From positions 1 to 25,777 of the IMG/VR virus record IMGVR_UViG_3300007074_000100: DNA of 25,777 nucleotides; one strand, written 5' to 3'. Position numbers and translations under genes: made by a program. Positions 6,049-12,550 of the stretch are shown here, one piece after another (the first letter of the stretch is position 1; each line of letters starts with the position of its first letter). Origin of the DNA: a virus. The notes below the pieces were generated by a model, which did not search any database, had not been told where the DNA came from, and saw only the letters and a program-made list of their open reading frames with translations.

Positions 6049-7348
6049 ATCAGCATTCTTCCGTATTGTATGTGACGAACTCGACGTAGTTCTAAGAGTA
6101 AGAGTATTAACCATTAGTCAGGAATCAAAGATCTATGAAGGTCTACGCCGTGGCATTACTTCCTCTACTGAACCTATCTGTGTTCAAGAATACAAGAAAA
6201 GCATTGTAGAGCTTACCACTACCTCTGCACTAGACTTATCAGAAAGAGACTACGAATCTGTTTACGATTCTGTTGTTTCCATTTATCCCTCTCTCAACCT
6301 GGAAATCCTCTGTGCTGATATTAACAATCAGGTTATTCAAGAGCAGGGAATAGATCCCTTCCTTGATAAGCTGAAGAAGACTATCAATAGCAAGCAGTCT
6401 GAGATTACTTCTGGTATTGAGTATACTCTCAATACTAAGGAGGATCTAGAAGAGATTGAGAAGGCTATTGGTATGAACATCGTAGGGCAGGAAGATGCGG
6501 TAAGCTCAGTCATGCAAACGCTGAAACTTATTGCTGCTGGTATCTCCCAACATAGTTCTATGTTCTTCGTAGGACCAACAGGTGTGGGCAAGACTGAACT
6601 TGCAAGAACCCTGGGTGCTAACTACACAGGTAACTTCTTTAAGATCAATTGCGCTGAGTACTCTGGTCAACACGAATACGCCAAGCTGATCGGCTCTCCT
6701 CCAGGCTACGTCGGGCACTCTGAAAAGAGCCTGCTTTACGAGAAGGCCGAAAAGTCAAACGCTTGGGTCTTCCTCTTCGATGAGATTGAGAAGGCTCACC
6801 ATAAACTGTATGATTTCCTACTGTCTCTCCTAGACGATGGCACCTGTACTGATAACGTAGGACGAGTCCTAGACTTCAGCAAGTCCATCTTTATCTTCAC
6901 CTCCAACCAAGGAGTAGGAGAAGTAAAAAGGGAAGCACTAGGTTTCGATAGGCAGGAAGCTAATGTTAGTGATGTCGAAATCAAGAGTACGGTGATGCAA
7001 TCTGTCAAGCGTCACTTCAGTCCTGAGTTCTTAAATCGCATTGACGAGACTATCTTCTTCACCACCTTAAATGAGGAGCAGGTTAAGAAGATCGCCAAGA
7101 TGCAATTGCAGCAACTACCTATTCGAATTACTGAGGCCGTACTTAAGTACGTTGTCAAGGGAGGCTACTCTCAAGAGTATGGTGCTCGTAATATTAAGCG
7201 ATTCATTAAGCTGAATATCGCACCCAAAGTAGCAGATGAGATTCTCGACAATACGATCCCCAGTAAGGGTGATCTCTACAAGTGCAAGGTTAGCAAAGGC
7301 CAACTAAGTATTGTAGATGTGGAAAAAATTTACACTAAAGAAGCCTAG
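6032..7348 (+). CDS. Clp/Hsp100-type AAA+ ATPase with unusual N-terminal domain
   Basis: This 438-residue protein has a C-terminal module of about 300 residues that is a ClpA/ClpB D2-type AAA+ domain. Walker A is GPTGVGKT (181-188), the pore loop GYVG (225-228), Walker B FLFDEIEKAH (247-256), sensor 1 TSN (290-292), the arginine finger FLNRID (333-338) and sensor 2 GARNIKR. A C-terminal D2-small-like domain completes it. The first 140 residues are not a Clp N-domain. Their pattern (LRVRVLTISQESKIYEGL, then CVQEYKKSIVEL) reminds me of T4-type baseplate or tail assembly proteins such as gp26, but this is a weak impression. It likely remodels or unfolds a protein complex, possibly during virion assembly. 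There is only one ATPase ring module, where full ClpA/ClpB have two. Confidence 0.88.
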   Translation: MSKKNKSAFFRIVCDELDVVLRVRVLTISQESKIYEGLRRGITSSTEPICVQEYKKSIVELTTTSALDLSERDYESVYDSVVSIYPSLNLEILCADINNQVIQEQGIDPFLDKLKKTINSKQSEITSGIEYTLNTKEDLEEIEKAIGMNIVGQEDAVSSVMQTLKLIAAGISQHSSMFFVGPTGVGKTELARTLGANYTGNFFKINCAEYSGQHEYAKLIGSPPGYVGHSEKSLLYEKAEKSNAWVFLFDEIEKAHHKLYDFLLSLLDDGTCTDNVGRVLDFSKSIFIFTSNQGVGEVKREALGFDRQEANVSDVEIKSTVMQSVKRHFSPEFLNRIDETIFFTTLNEEQVKKIAKMQLQQLPIRITEAVLKYVVKGGYSQEYGARNIKRFIKLNIAPKVADEILDNTIPSKGDLYKCKVSKGQLSIVDVEKIYTKEA

Positions 7349-7367
7349 AGAATCCCACAGGCCACGG

Positions 7368-7373
7368 TATAAT
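7368..7373 (+). promoter_or_regulatory. GG-TATAAT -10 box before the tRNA-Ile
   Basis: TATAAT preceded by GG, as in the other promoters of this genome, lies 43 nt before the tRNA. No -35 hexamer is seen at 16-18 nt, so strength is uncertain. It is the only candidate for transcription of the tRNA region. Confidence 0.45.
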
Positions 7374-7386
7374 ACTTGTGTCGGGG

Positions 7387-7416
7387 GGAGAGGTGGCTCT
7401 CTCTCCTCCACTCTCC
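7387..7416 (+). other. Leader hairpin abutting the tRNA
   Basis: GGAGA-g-GTGG can pair with CCAC-TCTCC, giving a 9-bp hairpin with one bulge that ends exactly one base before the tRNA-Ile 5' end. It could be a processing signal or part of the primary transcript. Confidence 0.45.
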
Positions 7417-7494
7417 GGGCCATATGCAAATATAGGTATATGCACCGAGCTTATATCTCGGAGATATTTGGTTCAATTCCAAAATGGCCTACCA
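7417..7494 (+). tRNA. tRNA-Ile (anticodon UAU)
   Basis: The acceptor GGGCCAT pairs with ATGGCCT, followed by A and an encoded CCA. The anticodon stem is CCGAG/CTCGG with loop CTTATAT (U33, anticodon UAU, A37), and the T arm is TTTGG-TTCAATT-CCAAA. The D stem is short (GCA/TGC) and position 8 is A instead of U. It would read AUA, a codon rare in many bacteria, so it probably supports phage translation. Confidence 0.88.
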
Positions 7495-7512
7495 ATCACC
7501 TACATAAACCTT

Positions 7513-7920
7513 ATGAAGTCTCTACTACTACTCGCACTAATTACCCACCCCTTTTCCGTGGACTGCTCTGTCCCCACTCCTAATGGAGATTTTCACTCTG
7601 GAGCCACCCTAGCCCAAACCACCAACGATCTACTGGTTTCCTGGAATGGCTGCTATGGAAATACGGCGATGGTTGTTTACTCTCCTATGGCTACGGTTTC
7701 TACTCCTATTGGTCACGGTAACCTTTGCATGAATGGTTTTGCTCAGGGTGCTGGTTCAGGGGCTATTCGCTTCTACGATGAAAAGTACGGCCAAGCTGCT
7801 TTTCCTTTCACCCTTTCTGAAATTCCTGTTGGTTACTACGCTCAGATTGCTTACCGAGATAACGATAGCGACTGGAACTTCTCCAACCGAATTCAAATCA
7901 CTGACACAGGTATTGACTGA
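7513..7920 (+). CDS. Small exported protein, 135 aa
   Basis: The frame starts at ATG 7513; longer non-ATG starts would run through the tRNA. The N-terminus MKSLLLLALITHPFSVDC is a classic signal sequence with little basic charge. The mature part contains several aromatic and glycine-rich beta-type segments (LVSWNGCYGNTAMVVYSP, GSGAIRFYDEKYG, YYAQIAYRDND) and three or four cysteines, as in secreted or periplasmic proteins. No catalytic motif is recognised. The stop overlaps the next ATG (TGATG), pairing it with a membrane protein. Envelope modification or superinfection exclusion is possible but speculative. Confidence 0.7.
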   Translation: MKSLLLLALITHPFSVDCSVPTPNGDFHSGATLAQTTNDLLVSWNGCYGNTAMVVYSPMATVSTPIGHGNLCMNGFAQGAGSGAIRFYDEKYGQAAFPFTLSEIPVGYYAQIAYRDNDSDWNFSNRIQITDTGID

Positions 7921-8327
7921 TGCTAGATATTCTTAAAGGTCTCTTTTGGTCGATTATTTTCATTGTCGTAAGCAGCATTGTAATGCTGGGTCTTTGGGGC
8001 TTTTACCTCTCCGGTAATGTCGCTGAGAAGTTTGCTGAACAAGCTGCTGCTGTGGAAGAACAAACCGCCGCTGATGAAGCCCTTACTGTTCTGCGTAGGC
8101 GCTGGCCTGTTTATCGTGACCATGTTCGTACTTGTGCAGACCTGGCTATTGATGCTGGAATGACCAAGACTGAGTTCGCTGAGGAGTATGCTGTTTTCAT
8201 GACCACCGTAATCTACGTTCAGTGGATTGAAGAGTTTGGTACTGATATTGCTACTTGGATGATCGCGGATATGACTACCTTGATCGGCGCGTTGCTTGCA
8301 GACGAATACCCTGATTGGGAGTTTTAA
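7920..8327 (+). CDS. Membrane-anchored helical protein, 135 aa
   Basis: One N-terminal transmembrane helix (about residues 8-30, FWSIIFIVVSSIVMLGLW) is followed by an alanine/glutamate-rich helical region (AEKFAEQAAAVEEQTAADEA) and then a soluble helical domain. No family is recognised. It shares a TGATG overlap with the exported protein before it, so the two are probably translated together and may act at the cell envelope. A tRNA-Met follows 6 nt after its stop. Confidence 0.72.
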   Translation: MLDILKGLFWSIIFIVVSSIVMLGLWGFYLSGNVAEKFAEQAAAVEEQTAADEALTVLRRRWPVYRDHVRTCADLAIDAGMTKTEFAEEYAVFMTTVIYVQWIEEFGTDIATWMIADMTTLIGALLADEYPDWEF

Positions 8328-8333
8328 GAACAA

Positions 8334-8407
8334 CGGGAGTTAGTATAACGGTAGAACATTGGGCTCATAATCCAAAGATATAGGTTCGATTCCTATACTC
8401 CCAACCA
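8334..8407 (+). tRNA. tRNA-Met (anticodon CAU), initiator-like end
   Basis: The T arm ATAGG-TTCGATT-CCTAT and the anticodon stem TTGGG/TCCAA with loop CTCATAA are clear, and CCA is encoded. Pairing positions 2-7 (GGGAGT with ACTCCC) places C opposite A at positions 1 and 72, the mismatch that marks bacterial initiator tRNA. The anticodon stem has two G-C pairs and one G-U pair in the place of the initiator's three G-C pairs. Elongator Met, or Ile2 with modified C34, remain possible. Confidence 0.82.
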
Positions 8408-8461
8408 ACCACAATCCTCCATACTATGACTGTTACCACAATCCTCCAGACTATGACTGTT
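8408..8461 (+). repeat. 27-bp tandem duplication covering a start codon
   Basis: Two adjacent 27-nt copies differ at a single position and start directly after the tRNA CCA. Each contains ACAATCCTCCA and then CTATGACTGTT, so each carries an ATG. The unit is nine codons, so the frame is kept. Confidence 0.9.
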
Positions 8462-8749
8462 ACAAAAACGCTGACTGGCCGCTCTTTCCTTAATCGCACT
8501 GATTCCGTTTACGATTCCACGGTTTCCTATACTATGAAAAATTGGGAAGAGTATGCTGAGGGATCTTTCCGGGTTAGTGATTGCTTCAAGAAAATTAATC
8601 TGGACTTGAAGTGGGAAACTGCTGAGGAGTACGATAACAGCATGTACAAGCTTAATATCCTTGAGGGCATGGCTAGAATGGCTAGGCTTGATTTGGAATC
8701 AATGAGAACTGCTTTCCTTAGTGGGAAGGCTAAGAACGAGACTCAGTAA
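8426..8749 (+). CDS. Hypothetical protein, 107 aa (or 98 aa)
   Basis: Two in-frame ATGs (8426 and 8453) lie in the two copies of a 27-bp duplication, so the protein begins MTVTTILQT followed by MTVTKTLTG. Neither start has a Shine-Dalgarno; the upstream CCTCC is complementary to one instead. The rest is a helical soluble protein with acidic and lysine-rich stretches (ILEGMARMARLDLESMRTAF). No family is recognised. Confidence 0.6.
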   Translation: MTVTTILQTMTVTKTLTGRSFLNRTDSVYDSTVSYTMKNWEEYAEGSFRVSDCFKKINLDLKWETAEEYDNSMYKLNILEGMARMARLDLESMRTAFLSGKAKNETQ

Positions 8750-8768
8750 TCAAAGCAGGATACCAAAA

Positions 8769-8963
8769 ATGACCCACCCCCAGAACAAAGGCTTCCTTCC
8801 CCCGCTTAAGAGTGACCGAGAGTATGAAGCTGAAATTGATGCACTCAAGCAGCGTCTAGTTGAGATCAATAGCATTGTGGAAAGAGCAAAACAACGATTT
8901 CATTATCAGTTCCTAGAAGATATTGCTTGGTACTGTGATGAACATTACCTGGACAGGTCATAA
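8769..8963 (+). CDS. Hypothetical small protein, 64 aa
   Basis: The start is ATG 8769, preceded by AGGA eight bases upstream; earlier non-ATG starts would overlap the previous gene. A proline-rich beginning (THPQNKGFLPPLKSDREY) is followed by a predicted coiled-coil helix (EAEIDALKQRLVEINSIVER) and a Trp/His-rich end. Function is unknown. The tRNA-Arg starts 7 nt after its stop. Confidence 0.6.
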   Translation: MTHPQNKGFLPPLKSDREYEAEIDALKQRLVEINSIVERAKQRFHYQFLEDIAWYCDEHYLDRS

Positions 8964-8970
8964 TACACAT

Positions 8971-9045
8971 GGGGCGTTGGCCGAATAGACAGGCACGAAA
9001 CTTCTAATTTCGCTCATGCGGGTGCAAATCCTGTACGCCCTACCA
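8971..9045 (+). tRNA. tRNA-Arg (anticodon UCU)
   Basis: The acceptor GGGGCGT pairs with ACGCCCT (first pair G-U) and CCA is encoded. The D stem GCC/GGC, the anticodon stem CGAAA/TTTCG with loop CTTCTAA (anticodon UCU) and the T arm GCGGG-TGCAAAT-CCTGT are all present. It reads AGA and AGG, which are very frequent in many genes of this phage. Confidence 0.93.
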
Positions 9046-9082
9046 AATATAGACTCGAACCAAGAGTCTGCCAACAAACATT

Positions 9083-9298
9083 TTAGCGTCTAAGGAGAAT
9101 AGACTTAGCTTTAGCTAGAAAGGATTTCTTCATAGCAGACTTGTTATCGTTCTTGATACCCTCTCTGTTCCTTAGATCAGTAGCCTTGTTCTTGAACTCA
9201 TGTCCCTTGGACTTGATCTTATCTCTAACCCTCTTCAGGGAGATATCAGTGCTATTCTTCTTCCCAACGTCAGTATTCAATTCTTGTATGTTCTTCAT
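9083..9298 (-). CDS. Small very basic protein, 71 aa
   Basis: This protein is lysine/arginine-rich throughout (for example RVRDKIKSKGHEFKNK and KKSFLAKAKSILLRR) with few hydrophobic residues, and probably helical. It could bind nucleic acid or be a virion or DNA-associated protein; no family is recognised. It is isolated on the minus strand and is divergent from the exported protein at 9425. A TTGACA (9332-9337) lies upstream, but no good -10 box follows at the usual distance. Confidence 0.55.
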   Translation of the reverse strand: MKNIQELNTDVGKKNSTDISLKRVRDKIKSKGHEFKNKATDLRNREGIKNDNKSAMKKSFLAKAKSILLRR

Positions 9299-9330
9299 CT
9301 ATTGTATGTAGTTAATAAATCTATGGTTTC

Positions 9331-9360
9331 TTGTCAAAAATACTCCTTGTGGGGTATTAT
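9331..9360 (+). promoter_or_regulatory. Promoter TTGTCA-N18-TATTAT
   Basis: TTGTCA (9331-9336) and TATTAT preceded by GG (9355-9360) lie 18 bases apart and would transcribe the exported protein gene with a leader of about 57 nt. The -35 also reads TTGACA on the minus strand, so a divergent promoter may share it. Confidence 0.6.
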
Positions 9361-9370
9361 ATACTAAGTG

Positions 9371-9394
9371 TCCCCAATACCGCGTCTTTGGGGA
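9371..9394 (+). promoter_or_regulatory. 5' UTR hairpin
   Basis: TCCCCAA pairs with TTGGGGA around a 10-nt loop in the leader of the exported protein gene, just downstream of the expected transcription start. It could stabilise the mRNA or control it. Confidence 0.45.
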
Positions 9395-9424
9395 TCGACA
9401 CTCAGACAGACGCAACATTAGATA

Positions 9425-10066
9425 ATGAAATTTCACACAAAACTGGCTACTGTTCTTGCAGTAGCCCTCACCTCTTTCGCTCTTTTCAGTTTCGGTGGGG
9501 GCTCTACTAGAGCCGCTGACCTCTTCCAAGACATTGATTGGAACGGATCTCAGTTCACGGGACTCACATTCCAAAAGTTCGATCCTAGTCGTGGCACTCT
9601 TGTTGGCGTCCAGTATGGCATTGAAATTGATGCTCAGTGGGATTCCACTTACAAGAACACGGGAAATACCACTGGTCAACTTGCCCTATCGTGGGATCAA
9701 CTGGAGGAAGGTTACTTCCCTCCAACTCGTAGCGATATTGGCACTCCTGGACACTCTCCTTGTGCCCTTCAGCTATCCCTTCCTAGTGCTGGACTCTTTA
9801 GTAGAACTGTTTCTCGTCCTGTAGAACTTCTTACTGCTGCACCTGGGGCGACTGTCCCTGCTACGGCTTCTGTGGACACCCAATTTGCTTGGGGGCCAGT
9901 TTTTGATTTCCCTGGTGCTCTACAGTCTGTGACTGGAACGGGTACGTTCCTCCTTCCTATCAATACCACAATGACCTTGGAGAATGCCGGGGGCTCGCAA
10001 AGCGAATGTTCGTACAGTACAGCGGCTCAAGGAGTCGTTGGAGTTCGATACCTCTTCGTCCAGTAA
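9425..10066 (+). CDS. Exported 'choice-of-anchor E'-like protein
   Basis: This 213-residue protein has a clear signal peptide (basic start MKFHTK, then AVALTSFALFSF, cleavage probably near STRA-AD). The mature part is rich in beta structure, Thr, Ser and Gly. The opening FQDIDWNGSQFTGLTFQKFD, then GTLVGVQYGI and a late FLLPINTTMTLENAG, resembles the choice-of-anchor E domain of bacterial surface proteins, which is common in cyanobacteria. Such proteins usually end in a PEP-CTERM sorting signal; none is present here, so it should be released or retained differently. Codon use favours CGT for arginine. No Shine-Dalgarno precedes the ATG. It may alter the host surface or come from the host. Confidence 0.72.
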   Translation: MKFHTKLATVLAVALTSFALFSFGGGSTRAADLFQDIDWNGSQFTGLTFQKFDPSRGTLVGVQYGIEIDAQWDSTYKNTGNTTGQLALSWDQLEEGYFPPTRSDIGTPGHSPCALQLSLPSAGLFSRTVSRPVELLTAAPGATVPATASVDTQFAWGPVFDFPGALQSVTGTGTFLLPINTTMTLENAGGSQSECSYSTAAQGVVGVRYLFVQ

Positions 10067-10074
10067 TAAACAAT

Positions 10075-10104
10075 AGAGAGTGGACAAACTAAAGTCCACT
10101 CTCT
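10075..10104 (+). terminator. Hairpin terminator after the exported protein
   Basis: An 11-bp perfect stem (AGAGAGTGGAC / GTCCACTCTCT) with an 8-nt A-rich loop. The following T tract is weak (TTATCAT). The reverse direction has AGAGAG and no T-run. Confidence 0.75.
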
Positions 10105-10111
10105 TATCATA

Positions 10112-10285
10112 ATGAAGACCAAAGCCCCTTTCGCAGAATACGACAAGCGACATAGGAAAGATAATATCCAAACCACACTACTTGTAGTCGGTATGTGCAT
10201 CGTCTTTCCTGTGCTTGTCTTCTCTCTCACCAACCTCATTTACCTTTCCCTAGAGTTCCTCCTTGGCCTCACAAAAACAGCTTGA
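10112..10285 (+). CDS. Small single-span membrane protein, 57 aa
   Basis: The frame runs from ATG 10112 to TGA 10285. A basic hydrophilic start (MKTKAPFAEYDKRHRKDN) is followed by a long hydrophobic segment (TTLLVVGMCIVFPVLVFS and on through LIYLSLEFLLGL) that forms one or two membrane helices. It overlaps the dCMP deaminase frame by 23 nt. Function is unknown; small membrane peptides of this kind in phages often act on the host envelope. Confidence 0.55.
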   Translation: MKTKAPFAEYDKRHRKDNIQTTLLVVGMCIVFPVLVFSLTNLIYLSLEFLLGLTKTA

Positions 10286-10721
10286 CACCGTATACATGGA
10301 CAACGCAAAGTCCTTTGCCACTCTCTCCAACGCTAGCAGAGCTAAAGTAGGATGTGTAGTAGTAAAGAACGGGGCTATTATTTCAGACGGTGTGAATGGA
10401 ACTCCTACAGGATTCAGTAATGAGTGTGAGTACACAGACTTCTTAGGCTTTACCTATACTAAGCTGGAAGTCCTCCACGCAGAGAAGAATGCCATTGCCA
10501 AGCTAGCCTGTAGCACCCAATCATCAGAAGGTGCTACAATCTACGTTACTATGGCTCCCTGTATTCCTTGTGCTACCCTGATTATCCAGGCAAAAATCAA
10601 GCGAGTTGTCTATGATAAGGTGTATCACAGTAGCGGGCTGGAATACCTAATACAAGCAGGAGTCATCGTTGAGCAGTTTTACACAAACAAGCAAGGAGTT
10701 CCCATTTCTTCAGCAACTTGA
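10263..10721 (+). CDS. dCMP deaminase-like protein
   Basis: This 152-residue protein is a canonical dCMP deaminase. VGCVVVKNGAIISDGVNG is the substrate-binding start, HAEKNAI gives zinc ligand His72 and catalytic Glu74, and APCIPCA gives Cys100 and Cys103. It would convert dCMP to dUMP for dTTP synthesis. The start is uncertain: residues before the first ATG (10296) still align with the N-terminal helix of known enzymes, so the TTG at 10263 is used, although it overlaps the membrane-protein frame. The 3' end overlaps the next gene by 53 nt. Confidence 0.87.
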   Translation: MASQKQLDTVYMDNAKSFATLSNASRAKVGCVVVKNGAIISDGVNGTPTGFSNECEYTDFLGFTYTKLEVLHAEKNAIAKLACSTQSSEGATIYVTMAPCIPCATLIIQAKIKRVVYDKVYHSSGLEYLIQAGVIVEQFYTNKQGVPISSAT

Positions 10722-11184
10722 AAACGGTTGGAGAGATATTCGAGAAGAGGCATTAAAGTCCCACCAGTACTCAGTTCCCTACTTGGAGACTGATCTATAC
10801 TCTGGAGAGTGGGACGTACTGCCTCTTATTACGTTTGGTAGACAGCATTACGTTAATACTCAAATGTGCCCTAAGACCTGGGACTTAGTAAAAGACATCC
10901 CAGGGCTACAGACCGCAAGCTTCTCCATTCTTAGGTATCAGACTGAGATTACTCCCCACACTGGGTTTACCGATGAGGTACTTAGAGCACATCTGGCGCT
11001 AAAGATTCCCAAAGAGAACTGTGGACTCCGTATCGAAAACCAAGAAGTCAAATGGGTTGAGGGGGAGGCTTTTGTCTTCAATGACAGAAACCTCCACTCA
11101 GTATTTAATCTGTCCAGCGAATCACGAATCATCCTAATTATCGATTTCCTTAAAGATGCAAATTCTAGCGAACGAAGCCTTTAG
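10669..11184 (+). CDS. Aspartyl/asparaginyl beta-hydroxylase-like oxygenase
   Basis: The conserved part starts at FPFLQQLENGWRDIREE and continues through SFSILRY, ITPHTGF (His97), LRAHLAL (Arg106, His108) and FNDRNLHSVFN (His143). This matches the Asp_Arg_Hydrox family of cupin-type Fe(II)/2-oxoglutarate enzymes, which use two histidines. It would hydroxylate a protein Asp/Asn or a related substrate; the phage target is unknown. The TTG at 10669 is the used start, inside the dCMP deaminase gene; the exact start is not certain. It overlaps the GMP reductase gene by 29 nt. Confidence 0.82.
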   Translation: MSSFTQTSKEFPFLQQLENGWRDIREEALKSHQYSVPYLETDLYSGEWDVLPLITFGRQHYVNTQMCPKTWDLVKDIPGLQTASFSILRYQTEITPHTGFTDEVLRAHLALKIPKENCGLRIENQEVKWVEGEAFVFNDRNLHSVFNLSSESRIILIIDFLKDANSSERSL

Positions 11185-12211
11185 CTTTGACGATGTTCTT
11201 CTCGTACCTCAGAAGTCTGAGATCTGGAGTAGAACAACAGGTTGTGACACAACCACAACTCTTGGGACTCTAAAGCTTCCCATCCCCATCATTGCAGCAA
11301 ACATGGATACCATCACAGGGCACGATATGATCCTTAGCATGAATTCCTATGGGGGAGGTGCTGTTCTTCACAGGAATATGCCAGCTATGGAAGCTCTGCA
11401 TATTGCAAATGAAATTCCCTACAACGCAAATCTGATGGTTGCTGTTGGAATTTGGTCTAATGATGCTACGAGAATTAAAGGGCTATTAGATCTAGCAAAG
11501 AGACGACCTATCACATTCTGTATTGATGTTGCTCATGGGCACTCAATGGCAATGGAACAAACCATTAAGAAGATTAGAGATAGTGGTTTTGAGGGAGATA
11601 TCATTGCAGGCAATGTTGTTACTCGTCAAGCCGTAAGAGATCTTGAGATTTGGGGAGCAACTATAGCAAAGGTAGGAATTGGTCCTGGCTCTGCTTGCAC
11701 CACAAGAACTAAAACAGGTTGTGGCTTTCCTCAATTGGCTGCCGTTGCTCAGTGTGCTGATGTGAGCATTCCTGTAATTGCAGACGGTGGTATCAGAAGC
11801 CCTGGGGACGCAGCTAAGTGCTTGGCCGTAGGAGCCGCAGCAGTAATGGTAGGAGGCGTCCTAGCTGGATCTGACCGTACTATCGGGTGGGATCCTCGGA
11901 AGGCTTACAGTCAATTCAGAGGGATGGCCTCAAGGGATGCCAAAGAGGTTCTGAATCAAAAAGTAGTCAACATGGAAGGTATCTCCAAAGCAGTACCAAC
12001 CCTCCCAGCAGGAAGTACAAAGATGATCGTGCAATACTTCCAAGAGGGAATCAAATCAGCTATGTCCTATGTTGGGGCTAGAAACCTAAACGAGTTCAGA
12101 GAAAAGGCAGTCTTTGTTCGTGCTACTTCCAATATTACCAATGAAAACTCTCCTCACGATGCCTCAGTAGGAGACCAGCTTTACGGGGAACCCAATGTCT
12201 CACTACGATGA
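11156..12211 (+). CDS. GMP reductase / IMP dehydrogenase family protein
   Basis: This 351-residue TIM-barrel enzyme contains FDDVLLVP, IIAANMDTITG, the catalytic loop GIGPGSACTTR (Cys181), IADGGIRSPGD and GMASRDA. The length matches GMP reductase (about 347) and no CBS domains are inserted. IIAANMDT, CTTRTKTGCGFPQL and the late SYVGARNL are GMP-reductase-like. The end (SPHDASVGDQLYGEP) is more like IMP dehydrogenase, and the Arg-Tyr flap of IMP dehydrogenase is not seen. The likely reaction is GMP + NADPH to IMP + NH3, lowering or recycling guanine nucleotides, but the other direction of purine flow cannot be excluded. Confidence 0.87.
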   Translation: MQILANEAFSFDDVLLVPQKSEIWSRTTGCDTTTTLGTLKLPIPIIAANMDTITGHDMILSMNSYGGGAVLHRNMPAMEALHIANEIPYNANLMVAVGIWSNDATRIKGLLDLAKRRPITFCIDVAHGHSMAMEQTIKKIRDSGFEGDIIAGNVVTRQAVRDLEIWGATIAKVGIGPGSACTTRTKTGCGFPQLAAVAQCADVSIPVIADGGIRSPGDAAKCLAVGAAAVMVGGVLAGSDRTIGWDPRKAYSQFRGMASRDAKEVLNQKVVNMEGISKAVPTLPAGSTKMIVQYFQEGIKSAMSYVGARNLNEFREKAVFVRATSNITNENSPHDASVGDQLYGEPNVSLR

Positions 12212-12509
12212 ATACAGAAAAACTTACCTAGGTAATTGTTGGTACAGCACAACAAAATCAACTAACAAGGAGACTCCCGAAATGGAAAAGAAAGCAGACC
12301 CCGAAGTAGTACAGCCCGATCACTACACAATGGGAGGGATTGAAGTTCTGGATATTATGAAGGCCAAACTCAGTCAGGAGAAGTTTGAAGGGTATCTAGA
12401 AGGAAACGTTATCAAGTACATGATGCGAAGTGCCTATAAAGGTAAACGCACACAAGACCTGGCTAAGGCTCATTATTACCTAGAAAGGCTTATTCAGGAA
12501 ATCGACTGA
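12195..12509 (+). CDS. DUF3310 protein
   Basis: This protein of 104 residues carries the DUF3310 pattern: QPDHYTMGGIEVLDIM, then GNVIKYMMRSAYKGK and DLAKAHYYLERLIQ. The family is a small helical phage protein, often annotated as a putative nucleotide kinase without proof. The ATG at 12195 overlaps the upstream gene; a second in-frame ATG at 12282, preceded by AAGGAG at 9 nt, gives a 75-residue form that covers the entire domain and may be the true start. A terminator follows directly. Confidence 0.88.
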   Translation: MSHYDEYRKTYLGNCWYSTTKSTNKETPEMEKKADPEVVQPDHYTMGGIEVLDIMKAKLSQEKFEGYLEGNVIKYMMRSAYKGKRTQDLAKAHYYLERLIQEID

Positions 12510-12520
12510 GATTTAAAGAG

Positions 12521-12550
12521 GCTCTCCTATATACTAGGGGAGCTTTTTTT
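12521..12550 (+). terminator. Rho-independent terminator
   Basis: GCTCTCC pairs with GGGGAGC (one T-G pair) around a loop containing TATACT, and is followed by seven T. The next ATG (12551) touches the T-run. The TATACT in the loop could be a -10 box, but lies 15 nt from the start codon. Confidence 0.85.

Noticed and set aside
7378-7512. N-terminal extension of the exported protein starting at GTG 7378
   Set aside because: It would translate through the tRNA-Ile; the ATG at 7513 gives a perfect signal peptide.
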